The notes under the pieces were generated by a model, which saw only the letters and a list, made by a program, of their open reading frames with translations, was not told the DNA's origin and searched no databases. Below are positions 45,244 through 53,745 of a stretch of 64,000 bases of DNA, piece after piece. Positions within the stretch are counted from its first letter, which is position 1; every line of letters begins with the position of its first letter. The stretch spans positions 1,634,501 to 1,698,500 of the forward strand of contig NC_014136.1 of assembly GCF_000092505.1 (NCBI RefSeq). The letters run 5' to 3'. The stretch comes from Leuconostoc kimchii IMSNU 11154 (GTDB lineage Bacteria; Bacillota; Bacilli; Lactobacillales; Lactobacillaceae). A program made the translations under genes and the position numbers.

Positions 45244-45301
45244 TTGTAAATCAGCCACATATCCGTTATAATGAAGTTATCCAAACGTGGAAGCGCTTTC
45301 T
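45244..45301 (+). promoter_or_regulatory. Promoter and downstream cre site of the nucleotidase gene
   Basis: TTGTAA (45244-45249), 17 bp, TATAAT (45267-45272). TGGAAGCGCTTTCT (45288-45301) matches the cre consensus and begins about 10 nt after the predicted TSS, a roadblock position. Confidence 0.78.
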
Positions 45302-45328
45302 TTGACTTTGGACATAATGGAGAAAAAA

Positions 45329-45925
45329 ATGTTAACAAAACCAAAATTATTTTTAGATATGGATAATGTCTTAGTTGATACGCTACCTATTTTAAACAGT
45401 ATTGATATGACTAATCAAACGGTAGCGAAGCCGGATCAGATTCCTGGTATTTTTCGTCATTTACCACCAATGGCAGGCGCCGTTGAAGCAGTTAAAGAGT
45501 TGTCAGGTATTTATGAGTTGCATATTCTGTCCACTGCGCCGTGGAAAAATGCTAGTGCCTGGCAGGATAAATTAGTTTGGTTGGCACAATATTTTGGAGA
45601 TGGGGCATCGAGTCCGTTTTATAAACGCGTGACCTTAACGCATGATAAAGGGTTGGCTCATGGTGTAGGCGGTATTTTGATCGACGATCGACCTTATCAT
45701 GGTGCCAGCGCATGGCAAGATACAAGTACGGATAGTTTATGGTTACAGTATGGTTATGATCCAAGACTAGTTTGGTCAAAAGACCTTGTGTCTTATTTAA
45801 AATTAGTTGGTCAAACGTATCAAACTTCTGGGAAATTGCGTGACAGTGCCGAGCAAGTTGCAAAAAAGGCGGCATATGAACTTTTTAGTCGTGACAGTAG
45901 CTTTGAAAAAGCAGCTTGGGAATGA
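45329..45925 (+). CDS. 5'(3')-deoxyribonucleotidase-like HAD hydrolase
   Basis: 198 aa HAD protein of the NT5C family (5' nucleotidase, deoxy type). Catalytic DxD motif in LFLDMDNVLVDTLP, motif II in ILSTAPW and the acidic DDRPYHGA near the C-terminal part. It would dephosphorylate deoxynucleoside monophosphates. ATG 45329 follows GGAGA with 6 nt spacing. The strong cre at its 5' end implies carbon control, which is unusual for such a gene. Confidence 0.85.
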   Translation: MLTKPKLFLDMDNVLVDTLPILNSIDMTNQTVAKPDQIPGIFRHLPPMAGAVEAVKELSGIYELHILSTAPWKNASAWQDKLVWLAQYFGDGASSPFYKRVTLTHDKGLAHGVGGILIDDRPYHGASAWQDTSTDSLWLQYGYDPRLVWSKDLVSYLKLVGQTYQTSGKLRDSAEQVAKKAAYELFSRDSSFEKAAWE

Positions 45926-45926
45926 T

Positions 45927-45960
45927 AAAAAGACAGCGAGTTTATTCTGGCTGTCTTTTT
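45927..45960 (+). terminator. Nucleotidase gene terminator
   Basis: An 11-bp stem AAAAAGACAGC / GCTGTCTTTTT with a 12-nt loop. Confidence 0.88.
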
Positions 45961-45996
45961 ATTTGACTTTTTTTGAACGAAAATGATAGAAAAAAG

Positions 45997-46050
45997 TTGC
46001 AAATAAATTTAAAAAAGGTTATTATAGTCCTTGTAAAGAAAGCGCTTACA
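45997..46050 (+). promoter_or_regulatory. fru operon promoter with cre site
   Basis: TTGCAA (45997-46002), 17 bp, TATTAT (46020-46025). AGAAAGCGCTTACA (46037-46050) fits cre with one mismatch at the first base and covers the start of the leader. Confidence 0.75.
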
Positions 46051-46066
46051 TTTAACGAGGATGATC

Positions 46067-46830
46067 ATGATAGTAGAAGAAAGACAGAAACGTTTATTAC
46101 GTGTGATACAAAAAAAAAGTTTATGTCGTTACAAGAATTAAAAGCGGTCACGCAAACATCATTATCAACCATTAGACGAGACCTTGAAAATTTAATGACT
46201 AGTGGCAACGTACGGCGTGTACATGGTGGCGTTGAGTTTGTCGAACCAGACAGAGCTGACCTCACAGTTAACGAACGCGTCCCTATCTATCAAGCAGATA
46301 AACGCAAAATTGCGCAAAGAGCTGTGCAACAACTGGTTGGCGGAGAAATCATTTTTCTAGATGCTGGATCAACGACAGGAGAAATGATTGCTTACTTGGC
46401 TGATAAGAAGCCCGCGGTGACTGTGGTTACCAACTCAGTTCATCACGCCGCTAAGTTGTCTGACCTCATGATTCCTGTCATGATTATTGGCGGTCAGGTC
46501 AAGCAAACAACCGATGCAGTGATCGGCGCAGCAGCTGTAGCGCAAATCAACAGTATGGTTTTCGATGTCAGCTTTGTTGGCGCAGATGGCTTATCAGTGG
46601 ATTTTGGATTGACGACACCAGATTTGGAAGAAGCAGCGATTAAAAGAGCTGTTGTCGCACGGTCACAACTCAGTTATGTTTTAGCTGATGCGAGTAAAAT
46701 TGGTACAGCATCATTTGCAAAAGCGGTTGATTTAGGTCAAGTTGTGCTAGTAACGACACAATTAACGTCGGAACAAAGAACGCGGTTAAAGCATGAAATG
46801 ACAGTTTTAGAGGCGGAGGGCAGCTTATGA
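46067..46830 (+). CDS. fruR: FruR, DeoR-family repressor, with -1 frameshift on an A9 tract
   Basis: The natural N-terminus MIVEERQKRLLRVIQ starts at ATG 46067 (CGAGGATG upstream), but this frame ends at 46139-46141. The rest (MSLQELKAVTQTSLSTIRRDLENL: HTH; then the sugar-phosphate-binding domain with DAGSTTGEM) is in the -1 frame from about 46110. Nine A residues at 46110-46118 include the slippery heptamer A-AAA-AAA; a -1 slip, or one more A, gives an intact about 255-residue DeoR/FruR protein. It may be phase-variable, recoded, a true mutation or a homopolymer error. As drawn from ATG 46123 it would lack the first part of the HTH. FruR represses fruRKA until fructose-1-phosphate appears. 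Confidence 0.82.
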
Positions 46831-47744
46831 TTTATACAGTGACATTAAATCCATCATTGGACTACATGACGCGATTAGATAATTTAACGCTTGGGGTAAC
46901 AAATCGGGCACAATCTGAAACAATTTTTCCAGGTGGTAAGGGAATCAATGTGAGTCGCTTGTTGGGAAATTTAGGGATGAATAACACAGCATTAGGATTT
47001 TTAGGTGGCTTTACAGGTCATTACCTTCAAAAAAAATTATCTGATACGCATCTGATACAAGCATTTACCCCAATTGTGGGACAAACACGCATCAATCTGA
47101 AAATCAAAGCAGCAATTGAAACAGAAATTAATGCGACAGGTCCAGCGATTACAGATCAAGAGGTGAATGATTTTCTAGAAAAATTCGAACTGTTAACACA
47201 GCAAGATGTCGTTATTTTATCGGGTAGTGTGCCTCGTAGTTTGGATCCTGAGATTTATCAACAGTTACTTGTAAAAATCTTGGCACAGGGCGCGCAATTT
47301 GTGATTGATACAACAGGTGAACAGTTGAAGTCGGCGTTGGCTAGTCACCCCTTGCTAGTCAAGCCTAATCGTAGTGAGTTAGCACAACTTTACCAGGTGC
47401 ACTTAGACACGCAAGATGATGTGATTAAATGGGGTAGACAATTAATTAATGATGGTGCACAGTACGCCATTGTGTCACTTGCAGGCGATGGGGCAGTATT
47501 TTTTACAGCTGATGACCAGTATTTTGCCAAACCAGTAACTGGTCAGGTTAAAAATTCAGCTGGTGCTGGTGACTCAATGATTGCGGGATTTATTGGTACA
47601 TGGTTAGCAACAGGGGATACGTTGGAAAGCTTTAAGATGGCGGTAGCAAGTGGTACCGCAACAGCGTTTAGTGATGATATTGCAACAAAACAAAAAATTT
47701 TAGAAATTTACCAACAGGTTAATATTACGCCATTAGATAAGTGA
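46827..47744 (+). CDS. fruK: 1-phosphofructokinase
   Basis: PfkB-family kinase (305 aa) converting fructose-1-phosphate to fructose-1,6-bisphosphate. VTLNPSLDYM start, GGKGINVSRLLGNLG signature 1 and the C-terminal NSAGAGDSMIAGF (catalytic D). It overlaps fruR by 4 bp (ATGA). In an obligate heterofermenter the product needs an alternative fate; tagatose-6-phosphate kinase activity is a less likely alternative. Confidence 0.94.
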   Translation: MIYTVTLNPSLDYMTRLDNLTLGVTNRAQSETIFPGGKGINVSRLLGNLGMNNTALGFLGGFTGHYLQKKLSDTHLIQAFTPIVGQTRINLKIKAAIETEINATGPAITDQEVNDFLEKFELLTQQDVVILSGSVPRSLDPEIYQQLLVKILAQGAQFVIDTTGEQLKSALASHPLLVKPNRSELAQLYQVHLDTQDDVIKWGRQLINDGAQYAIVSLAGDGAVFFTADDQYFAKPVTGQVKNSAGAGDSMIAGFIGTWLATGDTLESFKMAVASGTATAFSDDIATKQKILEIYQQVNITPLDK

Positions 47745-47752
47745 GGCATATG

Positions 47753-49681
47753 ATGAAAATTAGTGAATTATTAATCCCCGAAGTAATGATTTTAGATTTA
47801 CAGGCGACTACAAAAGAAGCTGTTTTTAATGAAATGATTGATCGTTTGTCAAAAGCAGGTCGCATTACGGACAAACAGACGTTTCTATCTGGCATTTTAG
47901 CACGTGAAGCACAGACAACAACCGGCTTAGGTGACGGTATAGCTATGCCACACGCCAAAAATGAAGCTGTTAAATTACCAACAATTGTGTTTGGTAGGTC
48001 GACAAAAGGTGTTGACTATCAAGCAATGGATGGACAACCGGTACATTTGTTGTTCATGATTGCTGTACCTGCTAACGCTAATAATACACATCTAGAAGCG
48101 TTGGCGAGTTTATCACGTTATCTCTTGCAAGATGGTTTCACCGACAAATTAAAACAAGCACAGACACCAAACGACATTGTGGCGTTGTTTACAGCACAAG
48201 AAGAAGCAGTTACGCCAGCGCATCAGGTTGCAGCAGACGCACCGTATTTAGTCGCAGTAACAGCATGTACAACTGGTATTGCACATACGTATATGGCTGA
48301 AGAATCCTTGAAAAAGCAAGCTGAAAAATTAGGTATTCAAATTAAAGTGGAAACCAATGGTGCCGGTGGTGTCGGTAATCGCTTGACCGATGAGGAAATT
48401 GCTCGTTCTCAAGGTGTCATTATTGCTGCTGACAAAAAAGTTGAAATGGCGCGTTTTGATGGTAAGCCACTCATTAATCGACCGGTAGCTGATGGTATTC
48501 GCAAACCAGAAGAGTTGATTAAATCAGCGTTAGATGATTCAGCGCCGATTTATCACAGTCAAGAGCCAAACGAAAATTATCGTACTGATGGTAATCAAGC
48601 AAAATCAATTGGTAAAGCATTTTATCGTCATTTGATGAGCGGCGTATCAAGTATGTTACCGTTTGTTATTGGTGGTGGTATTGCAATTGCATTGGCTTTC
48701 TTAATTGATCAAAGTTTAGGTGTCCCGCAAAGTGCTTTAGCGCAATTAGGATCCTATCATCCGATAGCTGCATTATTTAAGCAAATCGGTGGCGCCGCCT
48801 TTAACTTTATGTTGCCCGTGCTAGCAGGTTATATTGCTTACTCGATTGCTGAAAAACCTGGTTTAGTTGCCGGATTTGTGGCTGGTGCACTGTCAGCTAA
48901 TGGTTATAATTTTTATAACGTTGGTTTAGATCCTAACCATGCCCCAATTCCTTCAGGTTTCTTAGGCGCATTGGTTGGTGGCTTCTTGGCTGGTGGTATC
49001 GTATTATTGCTCAAGAAAATTTTCCAGAAGTTACCAAAATCATTAGATGGCATTAAATCAATTTTATTTTACCCAGTCTTTGGTGTTTTATTGACAGGGT
49101 TTGCGATGCTATTTGTTAATATTCCGATGTCTGCCATTAATACAGGACTGGATAGCTTCCTATCAGGATTAAACGGGACAAATGCAGTACTTCTAGGTGC
49201 CATTCTAGGTGGGATGATGGCGATTGACATGGGTGGTCCGATTAACAAAGCAGCCTATGTTTTTGGGACAAGTACCTTAGCTGCAACAGTGTCTACAGGC
49301 GGTTCGACAATTATGGCTGCAGTCATGGCAGGTGGTATGGTACCACCTTTGGCAATATTTGTAGCTACATTGCTATTCAAACACAAGTTTAGCCAGCAAG
49401 ATCGACAAGCTGGTTTGACAAACATTGTCATGGGACTTTCCTTTATTACTGAGGGTGCGATTCCATTTGCGGCAGCAGACCCTGCACGCGCCATTCCAAG
49501 TTTCATGGCTGGTTCAATTTTATCTGGTGGTCTGGTTGGCTTAACTGGTATTAAATTACTTGCACCACATGGCGGTGTGTTTGTCATAGCATTAACAAGT
49601 TCTCCTATACTTTATATTATTTTTATAGCAGCAGGCGCTGTGGTTTCGGGTCTGATTTACGGCACATTGAAAAAAGTATAA
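47753..49681 (+). CDS. fruA: Fructose PTS EIIABC
   Basis: One-chain fructose permease (642 aa) that imports fructose as fructose-1-phosphate. EIIA (about 1-150) has H67 in GIAMPHAKNEA; EIIB (about 165-265) has C172 in VTACTTGIAHTYMAEE; EIIC (about 285-642) has about ten helices with the GGGIAIALAFL and MGGPINKAAY motifs. GTGAGG (47741-47746) is the ribosome site; ATG 47750 is an alternative start. All domains look intact. Confidence 0.95.
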   Translation: MKISELLIPEVMILDLQATTKEAVFNEMIDRLSKAGRITDKQTFLSGILAREAQTTTGLGDGIAMPHAKNEAVKLPTIVFGRSTKGVDYQAMDGQPVHLLFMIAVPANANNTHLEALASLSRYLLQDGFTDKLKQAQTPNDIVALFTAQEEAVTPAHQVAADAPYLVAVTACTTGIAHTYMAEESLKKQAEKLGIQIKVETNGAGGVGNRLTDEEIARSQGVIIAADKKVEMARFDGKPLINRPVADGIRKPEELIKSALDDSAPIYHSQEPNENYRTDGNQAKSIGKAFYRHLMSGVSSMLPFVIGGGIAIALAFLIDQSLGVPQSALAQLGSYHPIAALFKQIGGAAFNFMLPVLAGYIAYSIAEKPGLVAGFVAGALSANGYNFYNVGLDPNHAPIPSGFLGALVGGFLAGGIVLLLKKIFQKLPKSLDGIKSILFYPVFGVLLTGFAMLFVNIPMSAINTGLDSFLSGLNGTNAVLLGAILGGMMAIDMGGPINKAAYVFGTSTLAATVSTGGSTIMAAVMAGGMVPPLAIFVATLLFKHKFSQQDRQAGLTNIVMGLSFITEGAIPFAAADPARAIPSFMAGSILSGGLVGLTGIKLLAPHGGVFVIALTSSPILYIIFIAAGAVVSGLIYGTLKKV

Positions 49682-49700
49682 AAAATGTCAGTCAGTAGAT

Positions 49701-49737
49701 AAAGTCTAATTGTTGTTCAACAGATTAGACTTTTTTT
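49701..49737 (+). terminator. fru operon terminator
   Basis: AAAGTCTAAT / ATTAGACTTT with a 13-nt loop and a T tract. Confidence 0.9.
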
Positions 49738-49778
49738 AATGCACAAAAATCAGTTGTTAGTCCAGTAGACTATCTTTG

Positions 49779-49799
49779 TGATAGCGGTTACTTTATAAT
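49779..49799 (+). promoter_or_regulatory. Promoter with cre-like site
   Basis: TATAAT at 49794-49799 with TGATAGCGGTTACT (49779-49792) directly upstream, one mismatch from the cre consensus. The -35 is unclear. Confidence 0.45.
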
Positions 49800-49865
49800 G
49801 ATATAAAGAGATGTCGCCTTAAGGCCAATGATCTTATGGTGACGACACATGATTTGGAGGTTTTT

Positions 49866-51659
49866 ATGTTATTGAATTTTATTAATGTGACCCTTGTGTT
49901 TAGCATTGGGTTATTATTGATGAACGTGGTTGCTTGGGTCATTAGTCGCCGAACCAAGTGGTTTTTACTGACGTCACTGATCGAACTACTTGTGATTTAT
50001 CTGGCGCTGTATGTTCAAATGCCACCTAAAAATTTGACGACGTTGTTAAATATTAATTTATTTTTAGCTATTGGTGCTGTAGTCATTAATTTTATTGGCA
50101 ATGTTGGTTTGTCTGCTGTAGATAAAATACGCGATTTGGGCCAAGAAAATAATCATAAACATGCGCGTAATGTGAACGTTCCTGCTAAAGAGGGCCATTT
50201 TTTGCGACGTTATACAGTTGTTGCTATCGTACCAATTTTATTATGGATTATCGTTGGTGCGACAGCGTTTGTCACAAAAATTACAAGTATTGATAATGTT
50301 TATGAATCTATTCCCACGCAAACAAAGCGTTCAGCGGAATTACTGACATCAGCCAAAGACATGCCAATTGCACTGGCGCCAGATACTGCCAAACGTAAAA
50401 TGCAGCAAAAATTTAGTGTGATTCCAAATTCAAATATGTATGAACTAGATGGTATCACAGCGCAAACTGTTAATGGTGAGTATGTTTATGTTGCAACGGT
50501 CGAGTTTAATGGCTTCTTCAAGTGGCTGAAAAATAAATATGTGCCAGGCTATTTCATTATTAGCGCAACAGATGTTAATGCGCAGCCTAGGTTTGTCAAA
50601 GAACGCTTGAAGTATACAACATCAGCTTATCTCAATGATGATGCCGCTCGAAAAATCTATGCTAAAGCACCTACTTATGCTAGTACAGGTCGCATGAATT
50701 TAGAAATTGATGATCAGGGTGTTCCTTACTATGTTCAGACTTTATACCGAGAATATGGTGTGTCTGGTCGTATGAAATTTAATGAGTTTAAGACTGCTGT
50801 GCTTAATGCACAAACAGGCGACGTTAAAATTTATGATGCCAATAAAGCACCAAAGTTCATTGATGCACCGATTACGAGTTCTGCGGCCAATCAAATGAAT
50901 GAGTTTTATGGTCGTTACCAAAAGGGTTGGTGGAACCAAACATCACTCGGTGCCAAACGCGATGTCAAAGTGCCAACGGATAACGGAATTTATTCTGGTG
51001 GTCAAATCACACCATTAATTGATTCTAAAGGGCATTTGGTTTACTTTACCGACTTTACATCTGGCAACAACGATCAAGATTCAGCATTAGGCTATTCATT
51101 AGTCGATGCACGAACGGGTCACCTAACTTATTATCGTGATACGCGATCAGGTCTCATGGATTCAGATGGTGCCATTAGTATCGCAGACAAAATATACCCT
51201 GAAAAGAAGTGGCAAGCGCATATGCCAATTTTGTATAACATTGACGGCACGCCAACGTGGGTGGTTTCATTACTAGACACAAAGGGTATTTTTAAAAAAT
51301 ATGTCTATATTAACGCCATTGATAACGATATTGTGATTGATGGGGATAATGCTCAGGAATCTTTGGATGATTATCGAAAAGATTTGGCTGACTCTGGTTC
51401 TAACAATCGATCAACCGACCCAAAAACGCAAAAGACATTTACTGGTAAAGTCTCTCGTGTTGCATTGGTCAATGATGGTAAAACAACCATCGTTAACTTT
51501 ATGATTGATGGTCAGCCAACTGTCTTTAAAATTGACGCTGATAGTAACCCAACGGTCGTTTTCCTAAATACTGGTGACGACGTATCCTTTAAGGCCAATA
51601 TATTAGATCAAGCTAAAATAGCTACGATTGATGATATAACAATTAAAGATTTGAAATGA
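49866..51659 (+). CDS. Membrane protein with large extracellular domain, unknown function
   Basis: 597 aa from ATG 49866 (TTTGGAGG 5 nt upstream). Three helices at the N-terminus (about 5-25, 30-50, 57-80), a charged cytoplasmic loop with NNHKHARN, a fourth helix (about 117-138), then about 460 outside residues. The outside part has paired segments (AKRKMQQKFSVIPNSNMYELDG and the DAQTGDVKIYDANKAPKF region) reminiscent of PepSY-like beta-alpha units, but this is weak. No enzymatic motif. It is monocistronic between two terminators. A surface or envelope role is likely. Confidence 0.7.
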   Translation: MLLNFINVTLVFSIGLLLMNVVAWVISRRTKWFLLTSLIELLVIYLALYVQMPPKNLTTLLNINLFLAIGAVVINFIGNVGLSAVDKIRDLGQENNHKHARNVNVPAKEGHFLRRYTVVAIVPILLWIIVGATAFVTKITSIDNVYESIPTQTKRSAELLTSAKDMPIALAPDTAKRKMQQKFSVIPNSNMYELDGITAQTVNGEYVYVATVEFNGFFKWLKNKYVPGYFIISATDVNAQPRFVKERLKYTTSAYLNDDAARKIYAKAPTYASTGRMNLEIDDQGVPYYVQTLYREYGVSGRMKFNEFKTAVLNAQTGDVKIYDANKAPKFIDAPITSSAANQMNEFYGRYQKGWWNQTSLGAKRDVKVPTDNGIYSGGQITPLIDSKGHLVYFTDFTSGNNDQDSALGYSLVDARTGHLTYYRDTRSGLMDSDGAISIADKIYPEKKWQAHMPILYNIDGTPTWVVSLLDTKGIFKKYVYINAIDNDIVIDGDNAQESLDDYRKDLADSGSNNRSTDPKTQKTFTGKVSRVALVNDGKTTIVNFMIDGQPTVFKIDADSNPTVVFLNTGDDVSFKANILDQAKIATIDDITIKDLK

Positions 51660-51664
51660 TAAAA

Positions 51665-51692
51665 AACGGTTATTTGTGATAACCGTTTTTTT
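51665..51692 (+). terminator. Terminator after the membrane protein gene
   Basis: AACGGTTAT / ATAACCGTT with the loop TTGTG, flanked by A and T tracts. Confidence 0.92.
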
Positions 51693-51757
51693 TATATAGA
51701 AGTGATATAAAAAATGACGTATAATGAGCATACTGAAACACTGGAAAGGGACACACA

Positions 51758-52252
51758 ATGATAACTTATGACACAGCGCCTTTTTTAGGCCGACAATTGA
51801 CACTGTTTAAAAGTCAAGATGCGCTTGTCTTTATTAGCCTAGCTGATGACGCCTATGCTAATTTTTATTCTTTTTATCCAGATGAACAAGTGACACGTGC
51901 TGAAATACCAGAATTACACTATTTTGAACGTTATGCTGCTGGTCAATTTGTGGACTGGTCCCAACTCAAAACAGCATATCTCAAGGGAACGCCATTTCAA
52001 CGTGATGTGTGGCAAGCCATGCGTGAGATGAAATTGTCTGAAACATTGACGTATTCTGAATTAGCTGTACGTGCCCAGCATCCGACAGCCATTCGAGCAG
52101 TTGCATCAGCTGTTGGTAAGAATCCTTTGACAATTATTAATCCGTGTCACCGTATCTTGCCAAAAAGCGGTGGTATTGGCAAGTTCCGTTATGGATCAGT
52201 GATTAAACAAGCTATATTAGCATTAGATCAACAGATGATATTAGCAAAGTAA
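51758..52252 (+). CDS. ogt: Methylated-DNA-[protein]-cysteine S-methyltransferase
   Basis: 164 aa suicide repair protein for O6-methylguanine. Acceptor C130 in the INPCHRILP motif, the helix-turn-helix TYSELAVRAQHPTAIRAVASAVGKNP with the conserved arginine finger, and an N-terminal ribonuclease-H-like part. GAAAGGGAC precedes the ATG. Ada-type regulator domains are absent. Confidence 0.94.
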   Translation: MITYDTAPFLGRQLTLFKSQDALVFISLADDAYANFYSFYPDEQVTRAEIPELHYFERYAAGQFVDWSQLKTAYLKGTPFQRDVWQAMREMKLSETLTYSELAVRAQHPTAIRAVASAVGKNPLTIINPCHRILPKSGGIGKFRYGSVIKQAILALDQQMILAK

Positions 52253-52263
52253 CAACAAAAATC

Positions 52264-52272
52264 TGATATAAT
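52264..52272 (+). promoter_or_regulatory. rimM extended -10 (leaderless type)
   Basis: TGA-TATAAT ends 6 nt before the rimM ATG; the six bases between are AACACT, with no Shine-Dalgarno. Confidence 0.65.
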
Positions 52273-52278
52273 AACACT

Positions 52279-52800
52279 ATGACAAATACAGAAAATTATT
52301 TTAAAGTTGGCACAATTGTCAACACACATGGTATCCGTGGCGAAGTTAAAATTATGGCGATCACTGATTTTGCAGCAGATCGCTTTAAAAAGGGCGCTGA
52401 GTTACAAATTGATACCAAGCAAGGCTTTTTACCCATGAAAGTGCAGTCTTCGCGATTACATAAAAACATGTGGCTCGTTTTATTTGAAGGCATTACCAAT
52501 ATCAATGATATTGAAAAATATAAGACGCATGATATCTACGTCTATGGTGAAGCGCGTCAGGAATTAGATGACGACGAATACTATTATGACGAAATTATTG
52601 ATAGTCGTGTCGTTGATCTTGATGGTCACGAAATTGGTGTCGTATCTGATATTATGACAACACCAGCTAATGATGTTTGGACTGTTAAACGCGAGGGGCA
52701 ACCTGATGCCTTGATTCCAATGATTGACGATGTCGTTAAAAATGTTGACGTTGAACAGCATTTAATCACGATTGATGCGTTAGAAGGGTTGCTTGATTAA
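52279..52800 (+). CDS. rimM: 16S rRNA processing protein RimM
   Basis: 173 aa maturation factor of the 30S head domain. N-terminal RimM domain ([18 protein letters not shown]) and C-terminal PRC barrel ([33 protein letters not shown]). The start codon sits right behind a near-perfect extended -10 and has no ribosome site, so a leaderless mRNA is likely. It is coupled to trmD by a TAATG overlap. Confidence 0.96.
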   Translation: MTNTENYFKVGTIVNTHGIRGEVKIMAITDFAADRFKKGAELQIDTKQGFLPMKVQSSRLHKNMWLVLFEGITNINDIEKYKTHDIYVYGEARQELDDDEYYYDEIIDSRVVDLDGHEIGVVSDIMTTPANDVWTVKREGQPDALIPMIDDVVKNVDVEQHLITIDALEGLLD

Positions 52801-53525
52801 TGCGTATTGATGTTTTGAGTTTATTTCCAGATATGTTTACCCCGCTAAAACAATCAATTTTAGGTAAGGCAATCGATAAAGGTGCCTTAGATTTTCATGT
52901 GACTGATTTTCGCGACTATACGGATAACAAACATAACAATGTGGATGACTATCCGTTTGGTGGTGGTGCGGGGATGTTGTTGATGGCACAGCCTATTTTT
53001 GATGCCATGTCTGCTGTTGAAAAAGAGGTAGGCAATAAAGGACATGTTGTGCTTCTGGATCCAGCCGGTCGAAAATTTGATCATCATGTTGCCGAGGAAT
53101 TGGCGCAAAAAGAACATGTCACGTTTATTGCTGGTCACTATGAGGGGTACGATGAACGTATTCGCGAATTAGTCGATGATGAAATCTCATTGGGTGATTA
53201 TGTATTGACTGGTGGTGAACTAGGTGCGATGGTCATTATTGATGCGACAGCACGATTTTTACCCGATGTTTTGGGCAATAATGTCAGTGCTGAGGAAGAT
53301 TCCTTTCAAGATAATCTATTAGAATTTCCGCAGTATACGAGACCAGCAGACTTTAGAGGTCGAAAAGTGCCTGATGTCTTAATGAGTGGGAATCACGCCA
53401 AAATAGCTGAATGGCGGCTCAAAGAGTCGCTTAGACGGACATGGCAACGTCGACCAGACTTGCTGGAAAATCGCGATTTAACCAAACAAGAGCGTGATTT
53501 GTTAGACGATGTCAAGCAAGAATGA
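52800..53525 (+). CDS. trmD: tRNA (guanine37-N1)-methyltransferase
   Basis: SPOUT methyltransferase (241 aa) making m1G37 to prevent frameshifting. Trefoil-knot motifs: [27 protein letters not shown] and [20 protein letters not shown]. The C-terminal [26 protein letters not shown] is conserved. The start overlaps the rimM stop. Confidence 0.97.
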   Translation: MRIDVLSLFPDMFTPLKQSILGKAIDKGALDFHVTDFRDYTDNKHNNVDDYPFGGGAGMLLMAQPIFDAMSAVEKEVGNKGHVVLLDPAGRKFDHHVAEELAQKEHVTFIAGHYEGYDERIRELVDDEISLGDYVLTGGELGAMVIIDATARFLPDVLGNNVSAEEDSFQDNLLEFPQYTRPADFRGRKVPDVLMSGNHAKIAEWRLKESLRRTWQRRPDLLENRDLTKQERDLLDDVKQE

Positions 53526-53545
53526 CGATATTGATTTGATTATGT

Positions 53546-53578
53546 AAAATGACAACCATCATTTGGTTGTCATTTTTT
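53546..53578 (+). terminator. rimM-trmD terminator
   Basis: A 13-bp stem AAAATGACAACCA / TGGTTGTCATTTT with the loop TCATT and a T tract. Confidence 0.93.
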
Positions 53579-53625
53579 GGTGATGTCATGATACGTATGA
53601 TTTAAAAATCAATATATATAAATAT

Positions 53626-53741
53626 GAAAGCCCTAAAATATCGTTAAATATTTTAGGGCTTTCACATTTATAACTTATTATATACGCAATAAAAATAATA
53701 TGAATAAGTATATTATCATTTAGGTAATGAATTTACCTAAA
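53626..53741. other. Two hairpins downstream of the Rgg-type gene
   Basis: A 16-bp perfect stem GAAAGCCCTAAAATAT and complement (53626-53641 / 53648-53663), and TTTAGGTAA / TTACCTAAA (53719-53727 / 53733-53741) directly after the minus-strand stop codon. Neither is followed by a clean T tract. They probably end the minus-strand transcript. The rest of 53579-53745 is plain AT-rich sequence. Confidence 0.55.
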
Positions 53742-53745
53742 ACGT

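Noticed and set aside
53626-53663. 16-bp inverted repeat as a transposon end or attachment site
   Set aside because: There is no matching partner, target duplication or transposase gene; a transcript-end hairpin is simpler.
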